A DNA stretch of 64,000 nucleotides, taken from NCBI GenBank assembly GCA_036346355.1, contig JAYEVF010000093.1, forward strand, positions 1 to 64,000, read 5' to 3'. The notes below the pieces were generated by a model, which was given only the letters and a program-made list of their open reading frames with translations, was not told where the DNA came from and made no database searches. The position numbers and the translations under genes are program-made. The first letter of the stretch is position 1. Each line of letters begins with the position of its first letter. This document shows, piece after piece, positions 38,050 to 47,400 of this stretch. The stretch comes from Rhipidocladum racemiflorum. Taxonomy: Eukaryota > Streptophyta > Magnoliopsida > Poales > Poaceae.

Positions 38050-38873
38050 CTCCAGGGATCGTCCGGGTCCCGTCATCCTGACCCAGGTACTGCCAGGCCG
38101 GGCGGACGCGACGGCGTAGAGGGCTAATCCTTCGGGAAATAAAGTCCCGGACGACCATGCTCCCCGTTAGACCCGCCGCCACCAGCTGGTCGGTGCGGGC
38201 CAGCATCGTCTGAAGCTCGGGCGTCATACGACGTGAGCCCCCGCTAGTTGCTGACCGCGCCCGGTCGGAAGCTCCAGACTTCGATGCGCATTGCCGTCTG
38301 GCGACGTACACCCACTCGTCGCGCCACGCCCTCCAATTGGACCGGCTATCCAACGGGATGTAACACGATGCGACCCTGTCTCTGAGCCGCAGGTGGCAGC
38401 CCCCGGAGATAGGGATGGGGGCCTTGGCAGGGCGAAGGGAGTAAAAGAAGCGGAAAAGAAGAAGGTTGGGAAGCACTCCTACGAACATTTCGCAGAAGTG
38501 AGCGAAGACGGCGAGAAGAATGATGGAGTTGGGAGGAAGATGGATGTGGTGAATGGCGTAGAAGTTGAAGACGGAGAGGTAGAAGTCAGACACTGGTGGC
38601 ACCAGGCCGGCTACCAGCTGCCACCTGAAGAAAACCACCTCTCTGGGCTGGCAACGGGGCACGACGGTGCCAGGCCGGATGCGGAGGGTGCCCCCGGAGA
38701 TATGCCTGGAAAGCTGGGCGGCGCCCTCCTCCTCGATGGTTGAAGGAGGCAGAACCGGGGCAGGGGTCGGAGGCGCCATCGGATGTAGAAGAAGCAAGGA
38801 GCTCTAAGGCAGCAAAAAGGAACAAAGCGAAAGGAGTTTTAAAAGAAAAGAACCGCTCCCCCTCATGGCCGGC

Positions 38874-38887
38874 CTCCTTATAAGGAG
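38874..38887 (-). promoter_or_regulatory. TATA-type promoter element for the Tat antisense ORF
   Basis: The 14-bp palindrome CTCCTTATAAGGAG contains TTATAA at 38878-38883. It lies about 80-100 bp upstream of the antisense start codons at 38797 and 38779. This spacing suits a TATA box plus a short leader. Being palindromic it has no intrinsic direction; the gene arrangement gives the orientation. Confidence 0.5.
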
Positions 38888-39173
38888 GCGAGGGAGAGCG
38901 TAGCGGGAAAGCCGAAAGGACGCGGCGGTTCGAAAAGGGAGAAGTTTAAAAACCCCATAAAGGTGGGGAATCCCAAGGGTCATGCGACGGTTACGACGCG
39001 GGAATAACTGCGCACCCCGCCTCGGGAACCGGAGATGCCGGAAGATCTTTAATGCTGCGGGGTGCATGGGCTTTTAAGAGGCCCCACCCGGGAGACTGGG
39101 CGGTTCCTCGAAGGCCATTTAAGTAGGAAAGAGAAAAAGGGAAAAGGAAGGTCAAAGACCAAAAGGCGCTCCA
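38888..39173. other. Upstream region of the antisense ORF / 3' internal region of Tat
   Basis: No gene is seen. The region is purine-rich toward the polypurine tract on the plus strand. Confidence 0.5.
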
Positions 39174-39190
39174 GGGTGGGCCCGGGGGCT
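39174..39190 (+). other. Polypurine tract of the Tat element
   Basis: GGGTGGGCCCGGGGGCT lies two bases before the 3' LTR (TGTCGGCG). The GGGGGCTAC|TGTCGG junction is typical of GC-rich grass Tat elements, from memory of the family. Confidence 0.65.
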
Positions 39191-39192
39191 AC

Positions 39193-40508
39193 TGTCGGCG
39201 TATTCTACACCAGGGTACCCGCTCCCCCGCAGTTAACGCGGTCGCCGGGCGGGCAGGGCGCGTCCGAGCCCCCCCCCCGCCGCGGCGAGCAAAAGGGCGC
39301 CCAGTAAAGTGGTCGCCCAGTGGACAGGTGGCGGTCAGGCCACGCCACTGGGCGCCTAGTAAAGTGGTCGCCCAGTGGGCAGGTGGCGGTCAGGCCACGC
39401 CGCTGGGCGCCCAGCAAAGTGGTCGCCCAGTGGACAGGTGGCGGTCAGGCCACGCCACTGGGCGCCTAGTAAAGTGGTCGCCCAGTGGGCAGGTGGCGGT
39501 TAGGCCACGCCGCTGGGTGCCCAGCAAAGTGGTCGCCCAGTGGACAGGTGGCGGTCAGGCCACGCCACTGGGCGCCTAGTAAAGTGGTCGCCTAGCGGAC
39601 AGGTGGCGACCAGGCCACGCCGCTGGGCGCCCAGCAAGGTGGTCGCCCAGTGGACAGGTGGCGGTCAGGCCACACCACTGGGCGCCTAGTAAAGTGGTCG
39701 CCCAGCGGACAGGTGGCGACCAGGCCACGCCGCTGGGCGCCCCGTAAAGTGGTTGCCCAGTGGACAGGTGGCGGTCACTGGGCACCTAGTAACGTGGTCG
39801 CCTAGTGGATAGGTGGCGGTCAGGCCATGCCGCTGGGCGCCCAGGGAGGTGGTCGCCGGTAGACAGGTGGCGCGCGGGCTACGCCACTGGCGCACCACCC
39901 CCGAGGCGACGTTGCCAGGGTCAAGGGCATTTAATGCGAATCGTGCGCATTAAATGCAAAGCGTGGAGACTGCGGTATGGCGGCGCGCCTTCCCTAGGCG
40001 TGCATTAATTACGGGTGATGTAATGGCAGCACCTCACCCCCTGACGGAGCGAGCGGCGTTGGTGGGCGTGGGGCCCGAGGCGGGGGTGTGACAACTGCGG
40101 CAGGCATTTAATGGGGTGTAAGGACAGTGACGGGCGCATTTAATGCACCCGTGGCAGTGTAATGAGCATGGCTTGCAGTGTAAGCCTCTTATGCGCCCCG
40201 CCAGCCCAAGTATAAAAGGGGGGTGGGGTGCATGGGAGAGGGGCTTCGAACCATTGCTCATAGGTTCCATTTTTTCTCAAGTTAGGATTCCAGTTCATAC
40301 TCCACAAGATAAGCAATAGCAAGAGAAGTAGGACTAGGGTTGTTACTCTTCGGAGGGCCCGAACCTGGGTAAATCTGAGCGTCCCCATCCTTCTGAGCTT
40401 CACCGGCACTACGATCTCCGTTCTTCCTCCGGCGATTGCCCCGAAAGCCCCCCGTCTGAACCTCATAAGCACCCGATTCGGAGGTGCCTGTTGGCTAGAA
40501 CGCCGACA
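39193..40508 (+). repeat. 3' LTR of the Tat element
   Basis: The 1316-bp LTR runs TGTCGGCG...CGCCGACA, an 8-bp perfect terminal inverted repeat. A TATAAAAG box is at 40211-40218. It contains a clean minisatellite at about 39300-39895. It is the pair of 17434-18763. Confidence 0.93.
39300..39895 (+). repeat. 55-bp minisatellite in the Tat 3' LTR (~10-11 units)
   Basis: Units beginning AAAGTGGTCGCCCAGTGGAC recur about every 55 bp (39306, 39361, 39416, 39471, 39526, 39581, 39636 and so on). The words CAGGCCACGCC, CACTGGGCGCC and TAGTAAAG alternate in two sub-variants. The array lies upstream of the TATA box, in the U3 promoter part. The same array is present, degraded, in the 5' LTR. Confidence 0.9.
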
Positions 40509-41589
40509 GCCGTTGACGTGGTCAAAAGTTCTCCGAAGCTTGGATGAAGCGATTGCCAAGGGACCGAACAAATGTACGAGGTTGGGTGTGGAGCTTGGAT
40601 AGGCAAAATTTATTTCCTATGCAATCTGATAATTCTAGTTATTGTAATGATAAGTAATGATCCAAACTAGAATTCACAAGCCCTAGTTGCCGATCTCAAA
40701 TATATAAGTGAATTTGAAGGCAACACACACGCAAAGATAATGGCACTTGTGCAATCAAGGAATGAGCTATAAAATATAAGTGATGCACCAAAAGCTCTAT
40801 TGCACAAGTCGTAGTGAGACGCTAACTTATTGCTTTGAGAAAGTAAAAAGGGCACAAGATTGCTCACTAATTAATAAAATGCACAACCTAAAAGTAACGA
40901 ACACAAATTAGGGTTTTGCTCAATGTAGTGCGACCGGCCACAATTTTCTTTTTCTTTTCCTTTTTTTTGTTTTTGTCCTTTTGGCTCTTTCTCTTTTCTT
41001 TTTTTTTTTGGTGACTTTCGGCCAACACTAGTATGAACAAAGTTTTGGAATCCTTAACTCGGTGTCACAAGATAATATGATATGATAACTAAAGATTATG
41101 CAATGTATCAAGTAGAGCAGCCCTAAGCAATATCAACAAGCTAGTCTCAAATAGGATCAAAGTGTTCACAATGGATGAATTGGTTCCCAAAGGTAGGTGT
41201 ACTGAAGTTTTTCTAGGGCAGCAGACTTGTCGCCTAGATTAATGTTTGAATATCACCGAATTTGATTGGTTGACTGTGGAAGGAATTGAAGCTTATATCC
41301 TCAGCTTTCAATAGAGTGCAAGAACACAAAAATCCGAGTTCGTATGTGAAAGTTATGCTCGAAATACCAAACTGGACAGAATTGAAGGATTGAAGCTACG
41401 CGAAGGAAAAGAAAGATCAGCAACTAAAACATGGACTCTAATGGATTAAAATCTAACAAAACTCACTAAAATAATAGATTGAAACTAAAGGTTGAATTTT
41501 TGTGGAGTAGTTTTCAATTTAGGACAGAAATCAAAAACAAACCTAAGGCACTGATATTCTCACCGATCAACTGAAGCTCTGATACCACT
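40509..41589 (-). other. Leader of the non-autonomous CRM element, with primer-binding site
   Basis: The minus-strand leader runs from the primer site (41587-41576, TGGTATCAGAGC, two bases from the LTR) toward gag, cut by Tat at 40508. The segment near 40509-40590 matches the autonomous leader (CCCTTGGCAATCGCT). A long pyrimidine tract on the plus strand (about 40937-41010, purine-rich in element sense) is conspicuous. No gene is found. Confidence 0.8.
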
Positions 41590-42516
41590 TGATGTAACAC
41601 TGGGTGTCCCGATCTTTCGATGAGAATGATAACCTTCGATTTGGGTGGAGACGACTTTGACGATCCGACTACAACGTACAACGATGATGCGCCTTAGCAA
41701 TCGCTAAACCAACTCCAGAGGGTTATTGACCTTGCCGTGGGCACGATCAACCTGATCACGAAGATCAATTCCTGCAAGCAATCGAAGAACAAGCAAGAAC
41801 AAGGCAAAAGCAATCTAAAATTGCAAATATAAATGAAGTATTGAAAAGTTGGGGTTCCGATACAAGGAGCTTGTTAGGCGGCCGTTGAGCACGTCTCAAA
41901 GACTCAAAATAGTAGCAAAAGGCTAAACTATCAAATAACCAAAACCCAAGTTATTTTGGGGGACTCCCTAGCTATATATAGGAGAAATAGGAGGCCAAAA
42001 CTAGGCTAGGGGCATCCAAACCACATCCATGGCCGAGTAGGACTCCTATTCCTAGTTTGACTCGGATTTGGAAAGATGACCGAACTTGTTTTGCAGATTC
42101 CCGTTAACTCGTAAGGAATTTGGAGGTGGGGCTGGATCCATTGGAAAGAGGACGTCGAAACCTTTCAAACCAGTACTCATAGAACCCAAACACCCTTGTG
42201 GATCAAAAGTTATGGTCATTTTAAGTTGGTGTTGTCCCGGAGACCGAATCCGAGTTGAACTTGTGCACCGGAAGAATTGGCTTCATGGTTGATGTTTGGG
42301 AGTCCTTCTCCTTGGTTCCTAAGGACAATAAAATCATCACAAGGATAAAATAGCATTCCATTAATTAAATTATTTGTATGCAACCCGAGGAACGCATTCA
42401 CCTGGCAATTGAAATGTCGTGCGTGAGCTCGAGTAATTGGCCAAGGGTATTACAACATTGTTGGCTTCAATTGGGTTTGTAGGCATGGCGCATCCATGGT
42501 AGTGATGTCCTCATCA
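41590..42516 (-). repeat. 5' LTR of the non-autonomous CRM element
   Basis: The 927-bp LTR starts on the minus strand TGATGAGGACATCAC at 42516 and ends TTACATCA at 41590. The TATA box is at 41973-41980. It is followed by target duplication CGGGT at 42517-42521. Confidence 0.93.
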
Positions 42517-43482
42517 CGGGTGCCAAACACGCCGAATGCAATTCATATATGTTGTGACTCATTTAGGCATGCATTTCGAATCCGTCCGAGTCGGCGTGAA
42601 ATATTCCGCAACGACGAGTTCCTAAGCTGAAAGAATTCAAAGCGATGCACGAAACGAAACCGAGTGCCGAACACCCGGAATTAACTTGCGATGTTCGCTT
42701 GTGCATTTCATCGTAATTCTGCATTCATTTCGAATACGTCCAAGCGAGTGCGAAACATCCCTCCGCGACGGGTCACATGGGGTACTGCAAGCTGCGTCCG
42801 AATGAAAACGATGCAGGAAACGAAACTGGGTGTCAAACTCCCGGAATGGGCTTCACATGTGCCCTAGCCCGTTTCAGCAAGCATTTCGAGTACGTCCGAC
42901 TTGAAGCGAAACATTCATGCACAATTGTAATGTAAACCACACGCGTACCAGAATCGTGCACAAAGAGAAACATTGTTCCAAACTTGCTGAATGAACTTCG
43001 TATATGCCCAAGCGCATTTCGCCATGCGTTTTGAATCATTCCGAGTCGTGTGAAACATTCCTCCGCGACGAGGACTGTATGGTGCATGGATTTTCACAAG
43101 AAAACGAGGCATAAGATGAAGCTCAACCCGAATGGGCTTCATGTTTGCCATAGCTCATTTTAGCAAGCAATTTGGGCTCATCCGAGTCGGTGTGAAACCT
43201 ACACCACAAACGGAACCATAAGTCACGTTCGCACCAGAACGAGTACGAAAAGAAAGCTCGTGGCAGACACCCTGAATAGAGTTCATGTGTGCCCAAGCTC
43301 ATTTTGGCATGCATTTCTGCTGCATCCGGGTCGGTGTAAATCATTTCTCAGCGATAGGTGCCAACGGGTACTGCGAGCTGCGTGCGTATCAAAACGATGC
43401 ACGGAAGGAAAATGTAGGCCAAACTCTGTGAGTGGACTTTACATGCCTTTCAGCACAATTCTGCATTCATTTCTGATGTAAC
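42517..43482. repeat. Satellite block 2 (about half a HOR unit)
   Basis: The block resumes exactly where block 1 stopped, after the CGGGT duplication. It runs from the end of monomer 12 through monomers 1-6 into monomer 7, ending at GCATTCATTTC. The sequence is cleaner than block 1 and close to the reference unit. Confidence 0.93.
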
Positions 43483-43842
43483 ACTGGGTGTCCCGATCTT
43501 TCGATGAGAATGATAACCTTCGATTTGGGTGGAGACGACTTTGACGATCCGACTACAACGTACAACGACGATGCCTTAGTGATTGCTAAAACAACTCTAG
43601 AGGGTTATTGACCTTGCCGTGGGCTTGATCAACCTGATCACGAAGATCAATTCTTGCAAGCAATCGAAGAACAAGCAAGAACAAGGCAAAAGCAATCTAA
43701 AATTGCAAATATAGATGAAGTATAGAAAAATTTGGGGTTCCGATACAAGGAGCTTGTTAGGAGGCCGTTGAGCACGTCTAAAAGACTCAAAATAAGTAGC
43801 AAAAGGCTAAACTATCAAATAACTAAAACCCAAGTTATTTGC
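43483..43842 (-). repeat. Inverted CRM LTR fragment (terminal ~360 bp)
   Basis: The fragment starts with the exact LTR terminus TGATGTAACACTGGG and follows the antisense LTR variant of the non-autonomous element to ACCCAAGTTATTT. It then switches without a gap to plus-strand LTR sequence (CAAAACAATTGGCATCAC). No matching target duplication is found on either side. It is a remnant of a second minus-strand insertion, joined to the next element by recombination. Confidence 0.85.
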
Positions 43843-44349
43843 AAAACAATTGGCATCACTTTTCCAAACTGAGAAGACTTGTGCTTTGGGCCTTGTAATA
43901 GAGTTGTAGTTGGTATCCTACTGCTTTGGACATGATTCCCATGACCCTAACTTTCATAAATAGCCAGACATCAGTTCCTTAGGGTTTTGGGTTTTATTTG
44001 ATTAGTTTAGCCAAGTGCAAACTTGATCCTGCGAGTTGTGCTGGACAGCCACCTTGTCAAGATCGTCAATAAGACTCCACTTTGTTTCGCCTCCACTTTT
44101 ATCCGCAATTTCAGATTGCTTATCCTATTGTTCTTGCTTGTTCTTCAGTTGCTTGCGGGAATTGAACCTCGTGTTCAGGTTGATCGTGCCTACGGCAAGA
44201 TCAATAACCCGCCGGAGTTGGTTTAGCGATTGCTAAGGCGCATCGTCGTCGTATGGTGTAGTCGGATCGTCAAAGTCGACTCCAACAAATCGATCGTGTG
44301 TTTCTCATCGAAAGATGGGGACACTCTCAGTGCCATCACGGCGCCATCA
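43843..44349 (+). repeat. Partial 5' LTR of the autonomous CRM element
   Basis: The 507-bp segment corresponds to 50694-51201 of the 3' LTR. Its first ~418 bp are replaced by the inverted fragment. It ends GGCGCCATCA, two bases before the primer site. Confidence 0.9.
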
Positions 44350-44351
44350 AG

Positions 44352-44363
44352 TGGTATCAGAGC
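44352..44363 (+). other. Primer-binding site of the autonomous CRM element
   Basis: TGGTATCAGAGC is complementary to the 3' end of plant initiator methionine tRNA. The two-base spacer AG is the same as in the non-autonomous element. Confidence 0.92.
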
Positions 44364-45504
44364 AAACCAGGTTGCTCGGTGAGAATTCTTTACCCTAGAT
44401 TAGTAGATTGATATCTTTCCTATAGTCCAGAGAAGCACCATCAGATTAGATCTCCCCATACCAAAACAATTTGAGCATCGCAATTTCCTTTCCAGTGCAC
44501 TGCGTTATTGAATTTTTGGTTGCATCGTCGTGTCGAGTTGCTGAATTCTAGTTCTAGTTGGAGTCCAAGTCAGAAGAATTTTTGTCTCCCACGCCGGTTT
44601 CGAGTTGTGTTCGGTTTAGAGGTGTGTTCGGTTTCGGTCCCGAACTGTTAAAAAAAGTGTTCAGACCGAAGCTTCTTTTCATCTAACTGATCGCCCAACT
44701 GGTCGCCGCGCTTGTCAACCAACTGGTCGCCCACCTGATAGCCGACTTCGTCGCCCGACTGGTCGCCCACTTGGTCGCCCTCCTGTTAGCCGACTGGTCA
44801 CCGCCTGACTAGTCGCCGCGCTTGTCACCCGATCGTCGTGACGCTGAGTAGCCCATCGGTTGCCCGATCGTCGCTACCGATCGTCGCCCACTTGGTCGCC
44901 CGACCGGTCACCCTCCTGTTAGCCAACTGGTCGCCCACCTGGCCGTCCGACTGGTCACATGACTGGTCTTCCGCCTGCATAGCACTTGAAAGAAAAACGA
45001 GTCGGATCGTTCCGGACAAAAAAAAAGTCTGGAACAGATCCGAAATTTTTTTTGTGCCAAACCTGTTTTCACAAGATCCCCAGTCTTTTGAGATAGTTCC
45101 CTTCTTTCGCGAATTTTTTTCACGCTGATTTTCCATCTCTTTGGAATCAGATCTTGTCGCGGATCGCAGCTTTTGAGTCACCGATCCTTGCTAGCCTAGA
45201 GTCAGCAACTAGTGACTAGACGTTGAACAATTCTTCAATTTTGCATTCACTGATTGGATTATTGCTAACCTTTTGCTACTAAATTAAGCCTGTCCAAGCT
45301 CCACTTTCTACCCGTACAGGCGTTCGATCCCTTGGCAATCGCTCTACACAAACTTCGTAGAACCTTTGACAACGCCAACGGCCGACAACGCCTGCTGCAT
45401 TGTAAGAACTTGGGTCATAGGCTTGAGCGCTTGAGAGACTTGCCACCTAGTAGTTGATAGGAACATTATACTTGTGGTTTTTGTTTCCTTGTCATCAACT
45501 AACC
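44364..45504 (+). other. Leader of the autonomous CRM element with a short tandem repeat
   Basis: About 1.1 kb without a recognisable gene. From about 44690 to 44965 the word ACTGGTCGCC and variants (GTCGCCCACTTGGTCGCC, CTGTTAGCC) recur with irregular spacing. The array could be structured RNA in the packaging leader. The end (about 45290-45504) is conserved with the non-autonomous leader. Confidence 0.75.
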
Positions 45505-46790
45505 ATGTCAGGTGACGAGAGTTCACTTCATCACTTTCCACGAACCAAGGGCATCATTGCTCACTTCCAAAAGATGACGAGGGAAACCACCGATGGTCTT
45601 AGCGAGGATGTACGGCTCACTAATGAGCGTATGTCAATGTAAGAAGACCATCTCAGATCCATCGAGGCTGCACAAGAGATTGCTAACACTACTCTTGCTA
45701 CTATTTTGGCTAGACTTGATAGTTTTGCAGCTGTTGCATCTGGTGCTTCCAATCCACCACCCCGTCGTCCAAGCAACAATTCAGCTCCACGGGAGAGGTC
45801 CCCAGCAGATTTAGAAGAATAGAACGAAGAGCACGAATATGATGACACCACTGATGTGGAAGAGGTCAACCCTGTCCATTACAATAATGATCGTGACCAT
45901 CATCGGCTACGCTTCAATCAGCAAGGTATGCGACATGATCCTCCACGACCAAGGGAACGAGAACGAGATGATGTTTTCCCTAAGGTAAATTTCAATATGC
46001 CACCTTTTGAAGGTAAATATGACCCTGATGGTTACCTTAGTAGGGAATTACTTGTTGATCAAAAATTTGCGTGCCGTGATTTCCCTGAGAATAGAAGAGT
46101 TAGGGCTGCCACAAGTGAGTTCACTGATTTTGCTTCTGTTTGGTGGAGAGAACATTGCCGTGCTCATCCAAATAATATACCCACCACTTGGGAAGCCTTG
46201 AAATTGCTAATGAGGCATAGATTTGTTCCTTCATACTATGCTATAGATTTATTGAATAAATTACAGCGCCTACACCAAGGTAAGAATTCGGTGGAAGAAT
46301 ATTACCAAGAATTGCAAATTGGCATGTTGCGTTGTGGATTAATTGAGAATGAGGAAGCTTCTATGGCTCGTTTCTTAGGTGGTTTAACTCGAGAAATCCA
46401 GGATATTCTAGACTATAAGGATTATAATTCGATGACTCGGTTGTTCCATCTTGCTTGCAAAGCTGAACGTGAAGTGCGAGTCGTCAATCGAGGGCAAAGA
46501 CTAACTTTTCTGCAGGCCGAACTACTTCATGGATACCGCGCAACCCTGCTGCCCCTGTCAGCCGTACTACCACGCCGACCTCTTCCATCAACAGAACGGC
46601 GTCCGCCACCGCAAATTCGGCACCACGACCAACGCCGACGAAAAGTGCCACACAAGCTACTACAAATAGTTCGCCGTCAGTTTGGCCGTGATCAACGGAC
46701 GCACCAAAGATGTTCGATGCCATCGCTGCAAGGGTTTCGGTCACATGATGATGGAGTCTCCGACCTAGCGTGTGCTAATAATCCGTGAAG
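45505..46790 (+). pseudogene. gag: gag of the autonomous CRM element (two in-frame stops, frameshift)
   Basis: ATG at 45505 gives MSGDESSLHHFPRTKGI. The same frame meets TAA at 45640 and TAG at 45820, then stays open to 46788. The capsid region is clear: FPKVNFNMPPFEGKYDPDGY, then ASVWWREHCRAHPNN, then LLNKLQRLHQGKNSVEEYYQ and GGLTREIQDILDYKDYNSMT. The C-terminal ~95 residues of that frame are out of register. The zinc knuckle CHRCKGFGHMMMES is read in another frame at 46718-46759, with Ser where the last Cys is expected. Gag would package the RNA; as written it cannot be made in full. Confidence 0.82.
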
Positions 46791-47400
46791 ACGACGAGTA
46801 TGACTCGGCAAGTGATCTTGATGTAGAAACATATGCTTTGCTCGCTGAACATGAAGACGGCGATCCGAATGCCGAGCATGACGAGGTGCACGTGGCGCTG
46901 GTGATGCCGACCAATATTTGAGTATTATTGCACAACGTGTGCTTAGTGCTCAGATTGCTCGCTGATCCAAATCAACGCCACAACTTGTTTTACACAAAAG
47001 GCGTCGTCAAGGAGCGATCCATTCGAATAATCATTGATGGTGGGAGTTGCAATAATATAGCAAGCATGGACATGGTGGAGAAGCTATCACTCTCCACTAG
47101 ACCACACCCTCAGCCCTACCACATTCAATGGTTCAGCAACAGCGGCAAACTCAAGGTAACTCGCATGGTAAGAGTACATTTCGCTTTAGGTTCCTATCAT
47201 GATTATGTTGATTGCGATGTCGTACCTATGCAAGCATGTTCTATGTTATTAGGTAGACCGTGGCAATATGATAAGGATTGTTTACATCATGGTAGAACAA
47301 ATCAATACTCTTTTGTGCATAAAGAAAAGAAAATTGTGCTACACCCAATGTCGCCATTGTAAAGGATGAAATTGCTAGATCTAGCAAAGAGAAAAATCGA
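46791..47400 (+). pseudogene. pol: Protease region of the autonomous CRM element
   Basis: 46928-47362 is open for 144 codons. It contains GVVKERSIRIIIDGGSCNNI with the active-site Asp-Gly-Gly, then STRPHPQPYHIQWFSNSGKL, DYVDCDVVPMQACSMLLGRP and NQYSFVHKEKKIVLHPMS. The DGG triad in place of DTG or DSG is normal for this family, as far as I know. Upstream (46775-46920) the linker reads in a frame ending with a stop near 46920. The domain itself looks intact, but continuity of the polyprotein is lost at both ends. Confidence 0.8.

Larger units (their letters stand above)
34164..38797 (-). pseudogene. Antisense ORF of the Tat element (Transposase_28-like domain, two introns, split by solo LTR)
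   Basis: The first exon (38797 or internal Met 38779, down to 38050) encodes VAGLVPPVSDFYLSVFNFYA, then HHIHLPPNSIILLAVFAHFC and LLLFRFFYSLRP. I recognise this as the 'putative gypsy type transposon' (Transposase_28, PF04195) domain found in antisense ORFs of Tat elements. Two introns with GT...AG ends and pyrimidine-rich acceptors are visible (38049-37951 and 37216-37135). A Pro/Ala/Ser-rich middle follows (37617-37217, in a shifted frame). After intron 2 come a Gln/Ala-rich part and DALLAALSELYSS. A solo LTR (34787-36840) then interrupts. The C-terminal part (34781-34164) is Glu/Arg-rich and probably coiled coil (LLREREREQ-like, then HAEELSAELDAEK). Its function is unknown. A TATA box lies upstream at 38878. 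Confidence 0.72.
17434..40508 (+). mobile_element. Tat-clade Gypsy retrotransposon with antisense ORF, carrying a nested Tekay element and a solo LTR
   Basis: LTRs lie at 17434-18763 and 39193-40508. The primer site TGGCGCCGCTGTAGGGG is at 18766-18782 and the G-rich polypurine tract abuts the 3' LTR. Internal order on the plus strand is gag, protease, RT, RNase H, a second RNase H and integrase. A minus-strand ORF lies between integrase and the 3' LTR. Two RNase H domains and an extra ORF there are hallmarks of the Tat lineage. Without the Tekay element (19369-28417) and the solo LTR (34787-36840) the element is about 12 kb. The first few bases of the 5' LTR are missing or changed (TGTCGG expected), so the target duplication (GCCG) is only tentative. 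The coding regions contain stops and frameshifts. Confidence 0.88.
14398..42516 (-). mobile_element. Non-autonomous CRM-like LTR retrotransposon, interrupted by a nested Tat element
   Basis: The element reads on the minus strand with LTRs of 927 bp (5', 41590-42516) and 928 bp (3', 14398-15325). It has a methionine-tRNA primer site at 41576-41587 and a perfect 5-bp target duplication. Its LTR starts TGATGAGGACATCAC and ends in CATCA, as does the autonomous CRM element at 43.8-51.2 kb. Without the Tat insertion (17434-40508) it is about 5.04 kb. It keeps a gag start and an unrecognised coding region. Protease, RT, RNase H and integrase are absent, except for the last ~20 codons of pol next to the 3' LTR. 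The LTRs differ at only a few positions by eye, so the insertion is fairly young. It presumably relied on enzymes from an autonomous CRM; that is inference. Confidence 0.88.

Noticed and set aside
44352..44363. A tRNA gene at the TGGTATCAGAGC word
   Set aside because: Only the 12-base complement of a tRNA end is present; there is no cloverleaf. It is a primer-binding site.
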